Origin: a virus
Strand: one strand, 5' to 3'
Length of the DNA: 42,120 bases
IMG/VR virus record: IMGVR_UViG_3300032081_001312
Span: 1 to 42,120 of that record
Position numbers and translations under genes: made by a program. The notes under the pieces were generated by a model. That model worked only from the letters and a program-made list of their open reading frames with translations, searched no databases and was not told the origin of the DNA. This document shows, piece after piece, positions 17,464-24,647 of this stretch (within the stretch, counting starts at the first letter, position 1; each line of letters begins with the position of its first letter).

Positions 17464-17813
17464 GCGCCATAAGCCTTCATCACGCCGTTGAAGGCGTTGG
17501 GAACATTCAACAGCTGACGCAGATGCTCATCGCTGAACTTCAGCGGCTCGCCATTTTCGGCCCCGACACCGCGCCAGTCCGCTGCGATCCGCAGCACGAC
17601 CTTGGCCGCTTCCTCGCTGGGCGCCGACACCGTGCCATTGGCCACGTCCAGCTTCTCGTTCGCGCCGACTGACAGGATGAAGGCCTGATGCTCGTCTTCC
17701 GTGAGGATACGGAACCGCATCTCGAACCGGTTTTCGACGACTTCGCCCTCTTCGGACACGCCGGGGAAAGTGACCGGCCACCAGACCAGAGGCGCGGCGG
17801 TAATTTTGAACAT
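17424..17813 (-). CDS. Tail assembly chaperone (gpG-like)
   Basis: Encodes 129 residues beginning MFKITAAPLVWWPVTFPGV. It has the expected size and position for a G-type chaperone: after the tail tube gene and before the tape measure gene. It ends at TGA 17424, immediately after the slippery heptamer, so most translation gives G and a small fraction gives the GT fusion. The start at 17813 is preferred over 17882 because AAGGGA precedes it and the upstream residues look non-coding. It is inferred to coat the tape measure protein during tail assembly and then leave. Confidence 0.8.
   Translation of the reverse strand: MFKITAAPLVWWPVTFPGVSEEGEVVENRFEMRFRILTEDEHQAFILSVGANEKLDVANGTVSAPSEEAAKVVLRIAADWRGVGAENGEPLKFSDEHLRQLLNVPNAFNGVMKAYGACRAGRAEVRAGN
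17427..17433 (-). promoter_or_regulatory. Programmed -1 ribosomal frameshift site GGGAAAC
   Basis: In the G frame the codons are gcG GGA AAC TGA, the classic X XXY YYZ heptamer directly followed by the G stop codon. In the -1 frame GGG AAA CTG leads into the T open frame. Lambda G/GT uses GGGAAAG at the same place in the same gene pair. Seen in sequence; function follows from this precedent. Confidence 0.85.
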
Positions 17814-17926
17814 GCTGTGGTCCCTTGGTGCTGGTGGATAGGCAAGGGTCGCGGCCCCGCCGATCCGATGTCTTGGCTCCACCAGCCGGCCCGGACGCCG
17901 GTATTGGCTTCATGGCCTCTCGGTAT

Positions 17927-18865
17927 TCAGGTTGCGGTGATGGTCAGGTCGGCCGCGCCGCCGTCAACGGTGTGGATCAGCGACAACGTCCACATGAGGA
18001 TGTCATTTTCCTCGCTTTCGGCGATATCCGCGATCTGGACCTTGGCTGAGGCGAGGTTGAGGATATTGCCCGCACCCAGCCCATGGGTAAGGCTGAAGGC
18101 GACAAGATCATTGGCGCGCAGACGAGAAATATAGTCCTTCGCCGCAATGTCGGGAGCCTCGATCACCAAGGTCGATGTCATGGAGTGATTGCCGCGTCGC
18201 ACATAGCGCGAACCGACCAGATTGCGCAGCGCGACATCGACGCCCGCTTCCGCGCGCCAGCTGCGCGTCACGGCCGAATAGCCGTCGAGCGATACGGTGG
18301 TGTTGTCGACATTTACTTCTTGCGGCCGCTTCCAGCGCGTCAGAACCGGCGCGGTTGGGGCGCTTTTGTCGAACGGCGTGGCCGTGGGAATAAGGCCGGT
18401 GAACTGAAGCGTGGCAAAGGGATAAGCGCCAGCGGTGTAATCGAGCGAGAACGTCCCGACAGCGCCGACCGTCTTGCGGCGCTGATCAGCCATGTAATCA
18501 TGCTGGGTCAGCGAAGTGCCCGCAACACCGGGCGCGGCGAAGTTCTGAACGGCACTGGCGCCGGCCGACAGCACGGCCGCCGCCATGCCGCAGGCTTCCA
18601 ACAGTTCCATCCAGGCGGGCGCGGTGCCTGCCGTGCCAGAGCCGGCCAGCTCAACTTCATAGCTCATCGTGCGGCGTTCGTTCGTGGCGGCCGACGCCCG
18701 CGCGCCAAAGACGCGCTGGTCAAGGTTGCGCTCCAGCCGGTCACTCTCGACCGGCTTGGTCGAAAAGTTCCGGGTGAGAATGGCATTCGCCGCAGCCGTG
18801 GGGGCGGCGTCGGTGCCATATGTCGTTTCCTTTTTGGCCAGCAGTACCTTGGTGGCATCAACCAT
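17927..18865 (-). CDS. Phage tail tube protein
   Basis: Encodes 312 residues, beginning MVDATKVLLAKKETTYGTDA, a start typical of siphophage major tail tube proteins that stack into the hollow tail. Beta-rich throughout, with SYEVELAGSGTAG and TLQFTG segments. I chose ATG 18865 over 18874 because AGGAGG then has good spacing. No sheath gene accompanies it, the main argument for a non-contractile tail. Followed by the G/GT genes and tape measure as in lambda-like order. Confidence 0.82.
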   Translation of the reverse strand: MVDATKVLLAKKETTYGTDAAPTAAANAILTRNFSTKPVESDRLERNLDQRVFGARASAATNERRTMSYEVELAGSGTAGTAPAWMELLEACGMAAAVLSAGASAVQNFAAPGVAGTSLTQHDYMADQRRKTVGAVGTFSLDYTAGAYPFATLQFTGLIPTATPFDKSAPTAPVLTRWKRPQEVNVDNTTVSLDGYSAVTRSWRAEAGVDVALRNLVGSRYVRRGNHSMTSTLVIEAPDIAAKDYISRLRANDLVAFSLTHGLGAGNILNLASAKVQIADIAESEENDILMWTLSLIHTVDGGAADLTITAT

Positions 18866-19097
18866 TTGCGTCATCCTCCTTGTCCGACGCGACCGACGCG
18901 CCGCTGGCGTCGCCGGTGCCGGCAGAGGCCCACGCCTCCGGCTCTACATTGGGATCGGTCTTCTTCAGTTCGGCCAGTCGAGCAGCCCGCAACGGACCGG
19001 CGATGGGCAGTCCCCACTGGTCCAGTTCGTTGCCCGCAGCGTCTCGGGGGCGCGGCTGCGTCGGGTTTGCCTGAGAAACCTTCGCCTGGCGGGTCAT
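18858..19097 (-). CDS. Small tail-module protein in the DUF2635 position
   Basis: Encodes 79 residues with a Pro/Arg-rich start, a WGLPIAGPLRAARLAELK middle and an acidic Gly/Ser/Ala end. GGAAGGAAAG precedes ATG 19097. The position (between the tail terminator-like and tube genes) matches the small DUF2635-type protein of Mu relatives, but the similarity is weak. It overlaps the tube gene start slightly. Confidence 0.55.
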   Translation of the reverse strand: MTRQAKVSQANPTQPRPRDAAGNELDQWGLPIAGPLRAARLAELKKTDPNVEPEAWASAGTGDASGASVASDKEDDANG

Positions 19098-19516
19098 TGA
19101 CTTTCCTTCCTGATGTGCCGAGATGTCGTAAGCCTCACAAGCCAAGCGACGCGGTATCCCTCAGCGGAAAGCAGCCGGCCGCCGCCATATTGCGTAGGCG
19201 CACTCGCCTCCGGGTGCGTCCACAACACCAGCGCATCGATCACCTTGTCGACCTGCTCCTTCAGCGCATCATCGACCATGTTGTCGCCTCGCGCCCGCGC
19301 CTCGACCACGACGATGACACCGAACTGCTCTGCCAGCTTCTGGTCCAGCGCCCGCGTGCCAAGCCCGTTCGGCGCCGCCGAGTCGGCTTCCGGCACCACG
19401 AAGAACGAGGGGGAGGCGCGCGGGGCCTCCGCAAGGCTGGCCCATTCGAGCAAGCCGGATACGTTCCGAAGGCCCGCCTGTTCGAGCCGTGCGACGATGG
19501 GCTTTTGAGAAATCAC
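19094..19516 (-). CDS. Tail terminator-like protein (Mu gp37 position)
   Basis: Encodes 140 residues. The sequence ..PSFFVVPEADSAAPN... followed by FGVIVVVEARA resembles small alpha/beta tail terminator proteins, which cap the tail and join it to the head. Overlaps by four bases with the genes on both sides. Assigned by fold impression and position in the connector-to-tube series. Confidence 0.6.
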   Translation of the reverse strand: MISQKPIVARLEQAGLRNVSGLLEWASLAEAPRASPSFFVVPEADSAAPNGLGTRALDQKLAEQFGVIVVVEARARGDNMVDDALKEQVDKVIDALVLWTHPEASAPTQYGGGRLLSAEGYRVAWLVRLTTSRHIRKESQ

Positions 19517-20040
19517 GCCGGGCCTCCAAACAGACCGCGCAGAAAGTCGGTCATCACTTCAATCACGGTGCGGCGCTCATCCGGGCCAAAGCCCACATAT
19601 TGGCGCTTGGGCATCACCACCTTGGCGACCAGGCGCCCGCCAAAGGACAGGGCCTTGCCTTTCCGGGGCGTGATGGTGCCGCCTTCATTGTGGATGCGTG
19701 CATATTTGGCCGGTCCCGCCGTTTTCAGCACCCCGACCTGGGCGAAGTTCGATCCGAAGTCGGGCACGATCGCGTTGAAGAGAAAACCTTCCTTGCGGAG
19801 CAGCGGACGACTCGCATCCTTGACATTGATCGGCGCATCCGGGTCGATGCGACGCTTTTTCCAGGGCACGCCGAAGGGGTCGCGCTCCTGGGCAAAGCGG
19901 TCGCGGACATGGTCCATCCACTCCTCTGCAATTTCGCCCATCGGTTGGCGCAGGTCCGTACCGGCCTTCACCGCGCGGGATAGCGCCGCGTCGAGTGCGG
20001 CATCATCCATCTGGATGGTGACGTCGAAACCCGCGCCCAT
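19513..20040 (-). CDS. Virion morphogenesis protein (Mu gpG-like tail completion)
   Basis: Encodes 175 residues with the recognisable pattern of the phage virion morphogenesis family (PF05069). There is an N-terminal helical part (WMDHVRDRFAQERDPFG), then WKKRRIDPDA, the KYARIHNEGG segment and the C-terminal PKRQYVGFGPDE motif. These proteins act in head-tail joining or tail completion. The start overlaps the upstream stop by one base. Confidence 0.85.
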   Translation of the reverse strand: MGAGFDVTIQMDDAALDAALSRAVKAGTDLRQPMGEIAEEWMDHVRDRFAQERDPFGVPWKKRRIDPDAPINVKDASRPLLRKEGFLFNAIVPDFGSNFAQVGVLKTAGPAKYARIHNEGGTITPRKGKALSFGGRLVAKVVMPKRQYVGFGPDERRTVIEVMTDFLRGLFGGPA

Positions 20041-20762
20041 TAGTAGCCCTTCAACCCATCCGGGTAGGCGCGCCGACCCGGCGCGACCAGAATATCGTCC
20101 TGACTGGGCGCTGCGGTCGGGGCTGTTGCAGCCGGCACCGGCAGCGCGCCGGACTGGATGCGTTCCAGCATCTTCATCGACGCCTTCGCCTGCGCATCGA
20201 CGCCATCGGGCGCGCCGCGAGGATAGAGTTCAGCCCGCGCGAGGTCACCCACGATCTTCTTGATGATCAGCGGCACATCGAGCAGCGGCACGGTGTAGCG
20301 GGCGGCGATATGCGCGTCCGCCACCGCCTGCGCGTTGATCAGCGCACCGACCAGCAACCCCCGATCGATGAAGCCTTTGCCGGTGTCGGTCATCGTCATG
20401 ACCTCTTCCAGGGTGAAGCGCTCGATGAAATCCGCGATCGACAGATAGGGCGCACCGCCGTCGGGCATCGCCCAGGCCATGTCGATGACCGCGATCTCCA
20501 GCTCGGTTTCCACCCGCTGCCCATCGGCATCGTCGGCGATGGCGGTGATGAGGTAACGCTCGCCATCCGTTCCCCCGGAGATGGCGAGCGTTACGGCGCC
20601 GACAAAAAGCTGGGGCACGACTCCCAGCTCCGCCGCACCCGCGACCAGCCCTCTGGCCGCGACCTCAACCGAGTGCAACTCCGTCACGGTCGACACCCCG
20701 CTGAAGGTGATCGGACGGTGCAGCACCTCGGAAGGCTGTTTCAGGATCGTTTCAGGGCGCAT
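20040..20762 (-). CDS. DUF1320 (Mu gp36-like) head-tail connector with extra N-terminal domain
   Basis: Encodes 240 residues. Residues about 105-210 (YLSIADFIERFTLEEVM ... AELYPRGAPDG) match the DUF1320 pattern, small helical connector proteins at the portal vertex. The first ~100 residues form a separate beta-rich domain (PQLFVGAVTLAISGGTDGERY) not present in minimal DUF1320 proteins, so this may be a fusion. Lies between a capsid-module gene and the gpG-like gene. Confidence 0.75.
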   Translation of the reverse strand: MRPETILKQPSEVLHRPITFSGVSTVTELHSVEVAARGLVAGAAELGVVPQLFVGAVTLAISGGTDGERYLITAIADDADGQRVETELEIAVIDMAWAMPDGGAPYLSIADFIERFTLEEVMTMTDTGKGFIDRGLLVGALINAQAVADAHIAARYTVPLLDVPLIIKKIVGDLARAELYPRGAPDGVDAQAKASMKMLERIQSGALPVPAATAPTAAPSQDDILVAPGRRAYPDGLKGY

Positions 20763-20771
20763 GTCAGCCCT

Positions 20772-21314
20772 CTACTTGCCCGCCGTCTTTCTGCGGGTCG
20801 GCTTGGCCTCGGCTTCCGGCTCGGCCTGCTGCCCCTCGCTGGCGGTTGCCGCGTCGTCACCGTCATCGGACTGCGTTTCACCTGCCGGCCGCTTCGCTTC
20901 GGCCTCCGGCGCTTCGGGGCGCTGCGCCAGCCGCCCCTCTGCGCGGCGAATATCCAGTTCGGCCAAAAGCTGATCGTTCGAGAAATCGGCCAGCACGACC
21001 GTCGCATTGTCCGGCAGCCCTTCGCCGACGAAGAACACTATACCGCCGAGCGCCTCGATCGCGCCGGTCAGGGCGTAACGATCGGTCACCGCCACCACGG
21101 AAATCGGCGGATTGACCATGCCCAGAGCGCTCAGCCCTTCCCAATTCAGCGGGCAAGTCACCTCCGCACCGCTCGGTTCGATCGCTTCCATGCGCAGCAG
21201 TTCAGCGGCGCGATCGACCGGCAGCGCAACCACCGCGCCAACGCCAATCGGTTTGCGCTGCCCGTCCGCACGGGGCAGGCCGCGCACCGGCATCTTCAGT
21301 TCATAATTCTGCAT
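20772..21314 (-). CDS. Hypothetical head-module protein with acidic disordered tail
   Basis: Encodes 180 residues, beginning MQNYELKMPVRGLPR. About 120 folded residues (mixed alpha/beta, GVGAVVALPVDRAAELL) are followed by an acidic/Ala/Lys tail. Start at 21314, with GGAG at a good distance, preferred over 21326. Sits between major capsid and connector genes. No family recognised; a head-tail joining or head accessory role is likely from position. Confidence 0.6.
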   Translation of the reverse strand: MQNYELKMPVRGLPRADGQRKPIGVGAVVALPVDRAAELLRMEAIEPSGAEVTCPLNWEGLSALGMVNPPISVVAVTDRYALTGAIEALGGIVFFVGEGLPDNATVVLADFSNDQLLAELDIRRAEGRLAQRPEAPEAEAKRPAGETQSDDGDDAATASEGQQAEPEAEAKPTRRKTAGK

Positions 21315-21382
21315 CACAAACTCCATTCAGGAGAAAACTGGCGGAGGCAGGGCAAGCCTCCGCCAGCCAGGGCCGCGAAGGA

Positions 21383-22312
21383 TCAGCGCGCGCCCTGGAA
21401 CAGGAAGCCAGCATCGGCGCCGACCAGCTCGGCCGAGAACTCGTCCAGGACGTCATTCTTCCAGCTGCGAATGTCGCCGTCCCAGCGGGCCGGCTCGACC
21501 AGCGGATGGCCGCGCAGGCGATAAGTGTAGCCATAGCTGGGCAGCGGCATCTGGCGCTGACCGGCAGGCGGCACCCAGGCGAGGATGGCTTCGGTCCCCC
21601 AGATGTCGACCGTGGTCCCGTCCGCCTGGTCGTAGATACCATCGCCCGCCACGACATTCTGCACATCGAAATAGGTCTGCAGCATGGGGATGGTGATGGT
21701 GGAAGAGGTCGTGTGCTTGAAATGCTCGCGGATGCTCTCGTTCTTCTGCAGATCGGTTGCGAGACCGCCGGTCAACACCAGCGTATTGGGCCGACGACCG
21801 ATGCGGGCGCGGATGGTTTCCTTGGCATCCAGCACCTGGACCAGCGTGTCGCAGGTCGGATCGGACCACTTGTCGGCGCCCGTCAGCGCGGCTTTGTTGG
21901 TTGCGGCATAGGAGGCGGCATTCCGTGCCACCTCGGCCTGCTGGATTTCCTTTTCCATCGCGATCACCGCCAGGACCGTATCGACACCGACCTGAAGGAG
22001 ATCGATGCCAGGAACCTCGCCGGCTTCCTGCTGATGCTCGATCGGCGTGACGGCCGACAGCGCTTCCTGATGAAGGCTGACCGCCTTCCCTTCATAGCCG
22101 AACTCGAGCGCTGCAATCTGCGCGCCGGGCGCGCGGCGGGTCCGACGACGACGGAAGGAGGAACGGTCGAATTCGATCCGCTTGGCCGCGCGGGTCGGCA
22201 TATCGACCTCGGGAAAGAGGATATGGCCGATAAAGCCGGCATTGGTGTAACCGCGCGCGTGCTGGGTCAGGATCGGGTCGACGACGCGCAGCTGAGAGCC
22301 ATTCATGGACAT
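21383..22312 (-). CDS. Major capsid protein
   Basis: Encodes 309 residues. The gene follows protease/scaffold and cement genes, the standard place for the shell subunit, and the protein has the look of HK97-fold capsid subunits. Features include an N-terminal arm (LRVVDPILTQHARGYTN), a basic stretch with SFRRRRTRRAPGA, a long helix (EKEIQQAEVARNAASYAAT) and LVLTGGLATDLQKN in the P/A-domain region. It is not an obvious gpT homologue by eye. Confidence 0.8.
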   Translation of the reverse strand: MSMNGSQLRVVDPILTQHARGYTNAGFIGHILFPEVDMPTRAAKRIEFDRSSFRRRRTRRAPGAQIAALEFGYEGKAVSLHQEALSAVTPIEHQQEAGEVPGIDLLQVGVDTVLAVIAMEKEIQQAEVARNAASYAATNKAALTGADKWSDPTCDTLVQVLDAKETIRARIGRRPNTLVLTGGLATDLQKNESIREHFKHTTSSTITIPMLQTYFDVQNVVAGDGIYDQADGTTVDIWGTEAILAWVPPAGQRQMPLPSYGYTYRLRGHPLVEPARWDGDIRSWKNDVLDEFSAELVGADAGFLFQGAR

Positions 22313-22422
22313 AAGGGTAGACCTTTCACTGGAAACAGGGTGGGAGGCCGTTGCGCCGCCTGTGCAAGGTCAGGCCGCCTCCCTTGGGCAGTATCCGGGC
22401 GGCCATCATCGCCGCCCGACCT

Positions 22423-22758
22423 TCAGAACTTGAGGAGCACCTCGATCTTCTGGCCGTCCGCCGTGGCGGCGGTGACCGCGTAACCGAGGATTTCACCGGC
22501 ACCGGCCTGGGCGATGGCCTTGCCATTGGCGTCCGACTTGACCGGCCCCCAGGCCGCGATGGCACCACCCACCTCGACAATGGCGGTGCCGACGACATCG
22601 ACGGCCAAAGCCTCGCCTGCGGCGGCAGGCGTCTGCGAAACGCCGAGCGCCTTGGCGCCGGCCGCACAATGCGCGCCGGTTCCAAGACCCACGAACCGGG
22701 CTGCCGCGACGGCCACCGTGGCGATGGCGGAAAAGGTGAAGATTGAATTTTTCTGCAT
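22423..22758 (-). CDS. Capsid cement/decoration protein, DUF2190-like
   Basis: Encodes 111 residues: SAIATVAVAAARFVGLG ... ALGVSQTPAAAGEALAVDVVGTAIVEVGG ... GEILGYAVTAATADGQKIEVLLKF. Alternating short beta segments with the 'A(x)G.A..V...G...V' pattern are characteristic of DUF2190 proteins, which decorate and stabilise capsids. Adjacent to the major capsid gene on one side and the protease/scaffold gene on the other. Confidence 0.75.
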   Translation of the reverse strand: MQKNSIFTFSAIATVAVAAARFVGLGTGAHCAAGAKALGVSQTPAAAGEALAVDVVGTAIVEVGGAIAAWGPVKSDANGKAIAQAGAGEILGYAVTAATADGQKIEVLLKF

Positions 22759-22794
22759 GGTTCAGTCCTGCTGGAAGGTGAGCGAAGGGAGGCT

Positions 22795-23295
22795 TTAGCT
22801 GTCGGCCTGGGCGCGCTTGACAGCGTCGAGCCATGACAGGCCGGGATTGGCCTGCTGCAAGACGACGGCGCGGGCGTGGAGATCAGCCTGCTCGGGATCG
22901 ACATTATAGCCTTCCGGCGCGGCGAAGCTGACATAGGACTTGTCGCCGCCGGGCTTCTTGCCATGCTCGCCGAACGAGACGAGCGGCACAGCACTCTCGA
23001 ACAGCTTTTTGAGCGCGATGGCGGGAGCCATCTCACCGGCCTCGCCGAAACTTACGACAGCGGTGGCATCGAGATGGTCGAGAACCCCGATCAGCAGCCC
23101 CTTGCCAGCCGGGGCAAGCTTGCCGGCGGCGGCCAAGCCCTCAGCGAAGCTGACATTACCGTCATGGACGGCCTTCAAGGCAGAGGCCTTGGTCGCCTCT
23201 TCCCGCTCGGCGATGGCCGCCTCGCGCTGCGCCAGCGACTGTTCACGATCATTGAGCGCGGTTTCCCGCTCGGCGAAGCTCGCTTCTTTCGACAT
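22795..23295 (-). CDS. Scaffold protein from an in-frame internal start (Mu gpZ-like)
   Basis: An in-frame ATG at 23295 (MSKEASFAERETALNDRE) with AGAGG seven bases upstream would give a 166-residue protein containing the coiled coil and C-terminal part but no protease domain. Mu makes its scaffold Z in the same way from the 3' end of gene I. Seen: start, ribosome site and coiled coil. Inferred: separate expression. Confidence 0.55.
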   Translation of the reverse strand: MSKEASFAERETALNDREQSLAQREAAIAEREEATKASALKAVHDGNVSFAEGLAAAGKLAPAGKGLLIGVLDHLDATAVVSFGEAGEMAPAIALKKLFESAVPLVSFGEHGKKPGGDKSYVSFAAPEGYNVDPEQADLHARAVVLQQANPGLSWLDAVKRAQADS

Positions 23296-23763
23296 ATCTG
23301 CCTCTTCGGTGGATGGAAAATCGATGGTGGCGACGCCCCGGTCATCGCCTTCGGAAAACTGGACCGTGCCCAGCCCCTTGATGCCGGGCGCGGCCGCACC
23401 CAGGAAACCGATATGCTTCAGATACCAAACGCCAGGCTTCGGATTGGCGGGGTGCGCAGGCGGGTAGAAGCGGGCCGACACCTTGGGAAAGCGGCGCGCC
23501 CGCACCATTTCCGCGAAGCTCGGCTCGATATCGGAAGGCGTGGCGACCAACTCGCCACCCTGAAGGGCAAGCCCTGCAACCCAGCCATAAGCCGGATCAT
23601 CAAGACGCGGATGGCCGACTACCAGCGGCGCCGGATCAGCGGAAGCATCATAGGCGGCAGCTGTCGCCGCCATCATTTCTTCGGTGAAGGAAACCTCGAC
23701 ACCTTCGTTCGAGGTGAACTTGCCAACACGAGCAAGGCGAATGGTGGGGGGCGTCTGATCCAT
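22795..23763 (-). CDS. Head maturation protease with C-terminal scaffold (Mu gpI-like)
   Basis: Encodes 322 residues. The first ~150 match the Mu gpI protease family, with GHPRLDDPAYGWVAGL near residue 50 and RFPKVSARFYPP around residue 91. A coiled-coil scaffold region follows (about 157-195, FAERETALNDREQSLAQRE). It is expected to guide procapsid assembly, then cleave scaffold and itself. Start taken at ATG 23763; GTG 23769 is possible. A separate scaffold product probably starts at 23295. First structural gene of the leftward late operon. Confidence 0.85.
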   Translation of the reverse strand: MDQTPPTIRLARVGKFTSNEGVEVSFTEEMMAATAAAYDASADPAPLVVGHPRLDDPAYGWVAGLALQGGELVATPSDIEPSFAEMVRARRFPKVSARFYPPAHPANPKPGVWYLKHIGFLGAAAPGIKGLGTVQFSEGDDRGVATIDFPSTEEADMSKEASFAERETALNDREQSLAQREAAIAEREEATKASALKAVHDGNVSFAEGLAAAGKLAPAGKGLLIGVLDHLDATAVVSFGEAGEMAPAIALKKLFESAVPLVSFGEHGKKPGGDKSYVSFAAPEGYNVDPEQADLHARAVVLQQANPGLSWLDAVKRAQADS

Positions 23764-23798
23764 GACCACCGGATAGGCGGGGCGGACCAGGGCAATGG

Positions 23799-23816
23799 TT
23801 ATCCGCAGGCGGAAAC
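23799..23816. promoter_or_regulatory. Degenerate late-promoter dyad upstream of the head protease gene
   Basis: TTATCC GCAGGC GGAAAC resembles the GTTTCC-N6-GGAAAC dyads at 13505 and 33989. On the minus strand it is followed by CCATT, as is the 13505 site. It is 36 bases upstream of the protease start. One arm is intact and the other has two mismatches. Confidence 0.35.
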
Positions 23817-23876
23817 CAAGCCGGCAACCATTAGATCGACTTCAAATTGCAGGAGCTTGGCCGGAAAGCAAGAGCG

Positions 23877-24017
23877 TCAGATCAGTCCTGTGAACAACTG
23901 CCAGAGAAAGACCAGCGTTCCACCCGCCACGACCAGGGCGACACTCCAGCGGCCAATGATCGACCAGGCAGATCGATGACTATCGACACCGTCGCGATCA
24001 GACCACTCGTTCAGCAT
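23877..24017 (-). CDS. Small membrane protein
   Basis: Encodes 46 residues starting MLNEWSDRDGVDSHRS with one C-terminal transmembrane helix (SVALVVAGGTLVFLWQLF). GGAGG lies directly upstream of ATG 24017. The open frame extends further upstream, but that part overlaps promoter-like sequence and looks non-coding. It precedes the head genes by about 110 bases. Could be a lysis or exclusion factor; no family recognised. Confidence 0.5.
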   Translation of the reverse strand: MLNEWSDRDGVDSHRSAWSIIGRWSVALVVAGGTLVFLWQLFTGLI

Positions 24018-24069
24018 CCTCCCACCTCCGCTCAACCGCCGTGCAGACCCTGCATCACATTGGCGAAGG

Positions 24070-24099
24070 ATAATAGCCCCTGAATGCCCGTGGGCATTC
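24070..24099 (-). promoter_or_regulatory. Leftward promoter with a perfect 18-bp palindrome upstream of the -10
   Basis: On the minus strand TATTAT (24075-24070) makes a good -10. Six bases upstream lies GAATGCCCGTGGGCATTC (24082-24099), 8-bp arms around two bases, occupying the spacer and -35 area. No normal -35 hexamer is visible, which suggests activator-dependent or repressor-controlled transcription of the 24017 gene and possibly the head operon. Confidence 0.5.
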
Positions 24100-24117
24100 T
24101 GCCCATGGGGTTCGAGG

Positions 24118-24148
24118 GGCGTTTTGGTAGTTGGATGGCCAAAACGCC
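24118..24148. promoter_or_regulatory. Inverted repeat with 10-bp arms
   Basis: GGCGTTTTGG (24118-24127) and CCAAAACGCC (24139-24148) are perfect complements 11 bases apart. No T run follows on either strand, so a protein-binding site upstream of the 24070 promoter is more likely than a terminator. Confidence 0.45.
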
Positions 24149-24344
24149 ACCTCACCGCTTGACGGGCCTTAAAACGGTCCAATCCAATGAGCCATATCAG
24201 AGCGGGGCAATGTCCACCTTGGCCTGGGGAAAAAGCAGGCCCCAATTTACGGCATAGGCATCCGTTGGCAGGGGCATTAGCTCAGCGCATCGAGAATCAG
24301 TTTCGAACCAGCCTTTTCTCCGCATAGACCGAAGAGACACCTCA

Positions 24345-24578
24345 TCAGTATGCCAACCATTCCAGCTCGGCATCTTCCAAGGCGCAGTGCATATCTGGAT
24401 CTGCTTCGAGCTTACTCAGGCGCGCGGCGACAGCCTTCACGTCGCCATTGATCGGAAATTTAGGGTCACGATGCGCCGCTTTTGCTAGCTCGCCGATTGC
24501 ATCATCCCGTTTTTGTTGCGCTAATAACCAAGGGCCAAAATCGATCTTTGGCTGAAAATCCGGTTTGAAATGCTTCAT
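24345..24578 (-). CDS. YozE SAM-like small protein
   Basis: Encodes 77 residues. The pattern FGPWLLAQQKRDDAIGELA..AHRDPKFP resembles the YozE_SAM_like domain (helical, about 65 residues, with the conserved 'D..FP' segment); the cellular role of that family is not established. GGGAG lies six bases from ATG 24578. A LexA-type box sits 41-55 bases upstream, so SOS induction is possible. Base composition is less GC-rich than in the structural genes, typical of a moron. Confidence 0.65.
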   Translation of the reverse strand: MKHFKPDFQPKIDFGPWLLAQQKRDDAIGELAKAAHRDPKFPINGDVKAVAARLSKLEADPDMHCALEDAELEWLAY

Positions 24579-24618
24579 TGCTCACTCCCTTCATCGACTC
24601 GACAATGAGCGAATGTTA

Positions 24619-24633
24619 GAACAAAACAAGAAC
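24619..24633 (-). promoter_or_regulatory. Candidate LexA (SOS) box
   Basis: GTTC TTGTTTT GTTC on the minus strand exactly fits the alphaproteobacterial LexA motif GTTC-N7-GTTC. It lies in the AT-rich gap upstream of the YozE-like gene. About 1.3 such matches are expected by chance in a window of this size on both strands, so position rather than sequence alone supports it. Confidence 0.45.
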
Positions 24634-24647
24634 AACCTGAAGCCAGT

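Larger units (their letters stand above)
24018..24344. other. Intergenic region with two inverted repeats and a leftward promoter-like element
   Basis: This 327-base stretch holds an 18-bp palindrome next to a -10-like hexamer (24070-24099) and a second 10-bp-arm inverted repeat (24118-24148). I see no convincing gene in it. It separates the immunity/moron genes from the leftward structural operon. Confidence 0.5.

Noticed and set aside
15407-20263. Very long plus-strand open frames opposite the tape measure and tail genes (596 and 726 codons)
   Set aside because: They are antisense shadows caused by high GC. They cross several well-supported minus-strand genes and have Arg/His-rich, domain-free translations.
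1014-23763. Interpretation as two separate prophages (left tail arm and right transposition arm)
   Set aside because: Each arm lacks exactly what the other supplies (terminase/portal/MuF versus protease/capsid/tail/lysis). They share the dyad motif, and no prophage end is visible between them.
24276-24315. tRNA-like stretch (gcattagctcag ... tttcgaacc)
   Set aside because: The D-arm-like and T-arm-like pieces are only about 30 bases apart, leaving no room for an anticodon arm, and no acceptor stem pairs. Probably coincidence or a very decayed remnant.
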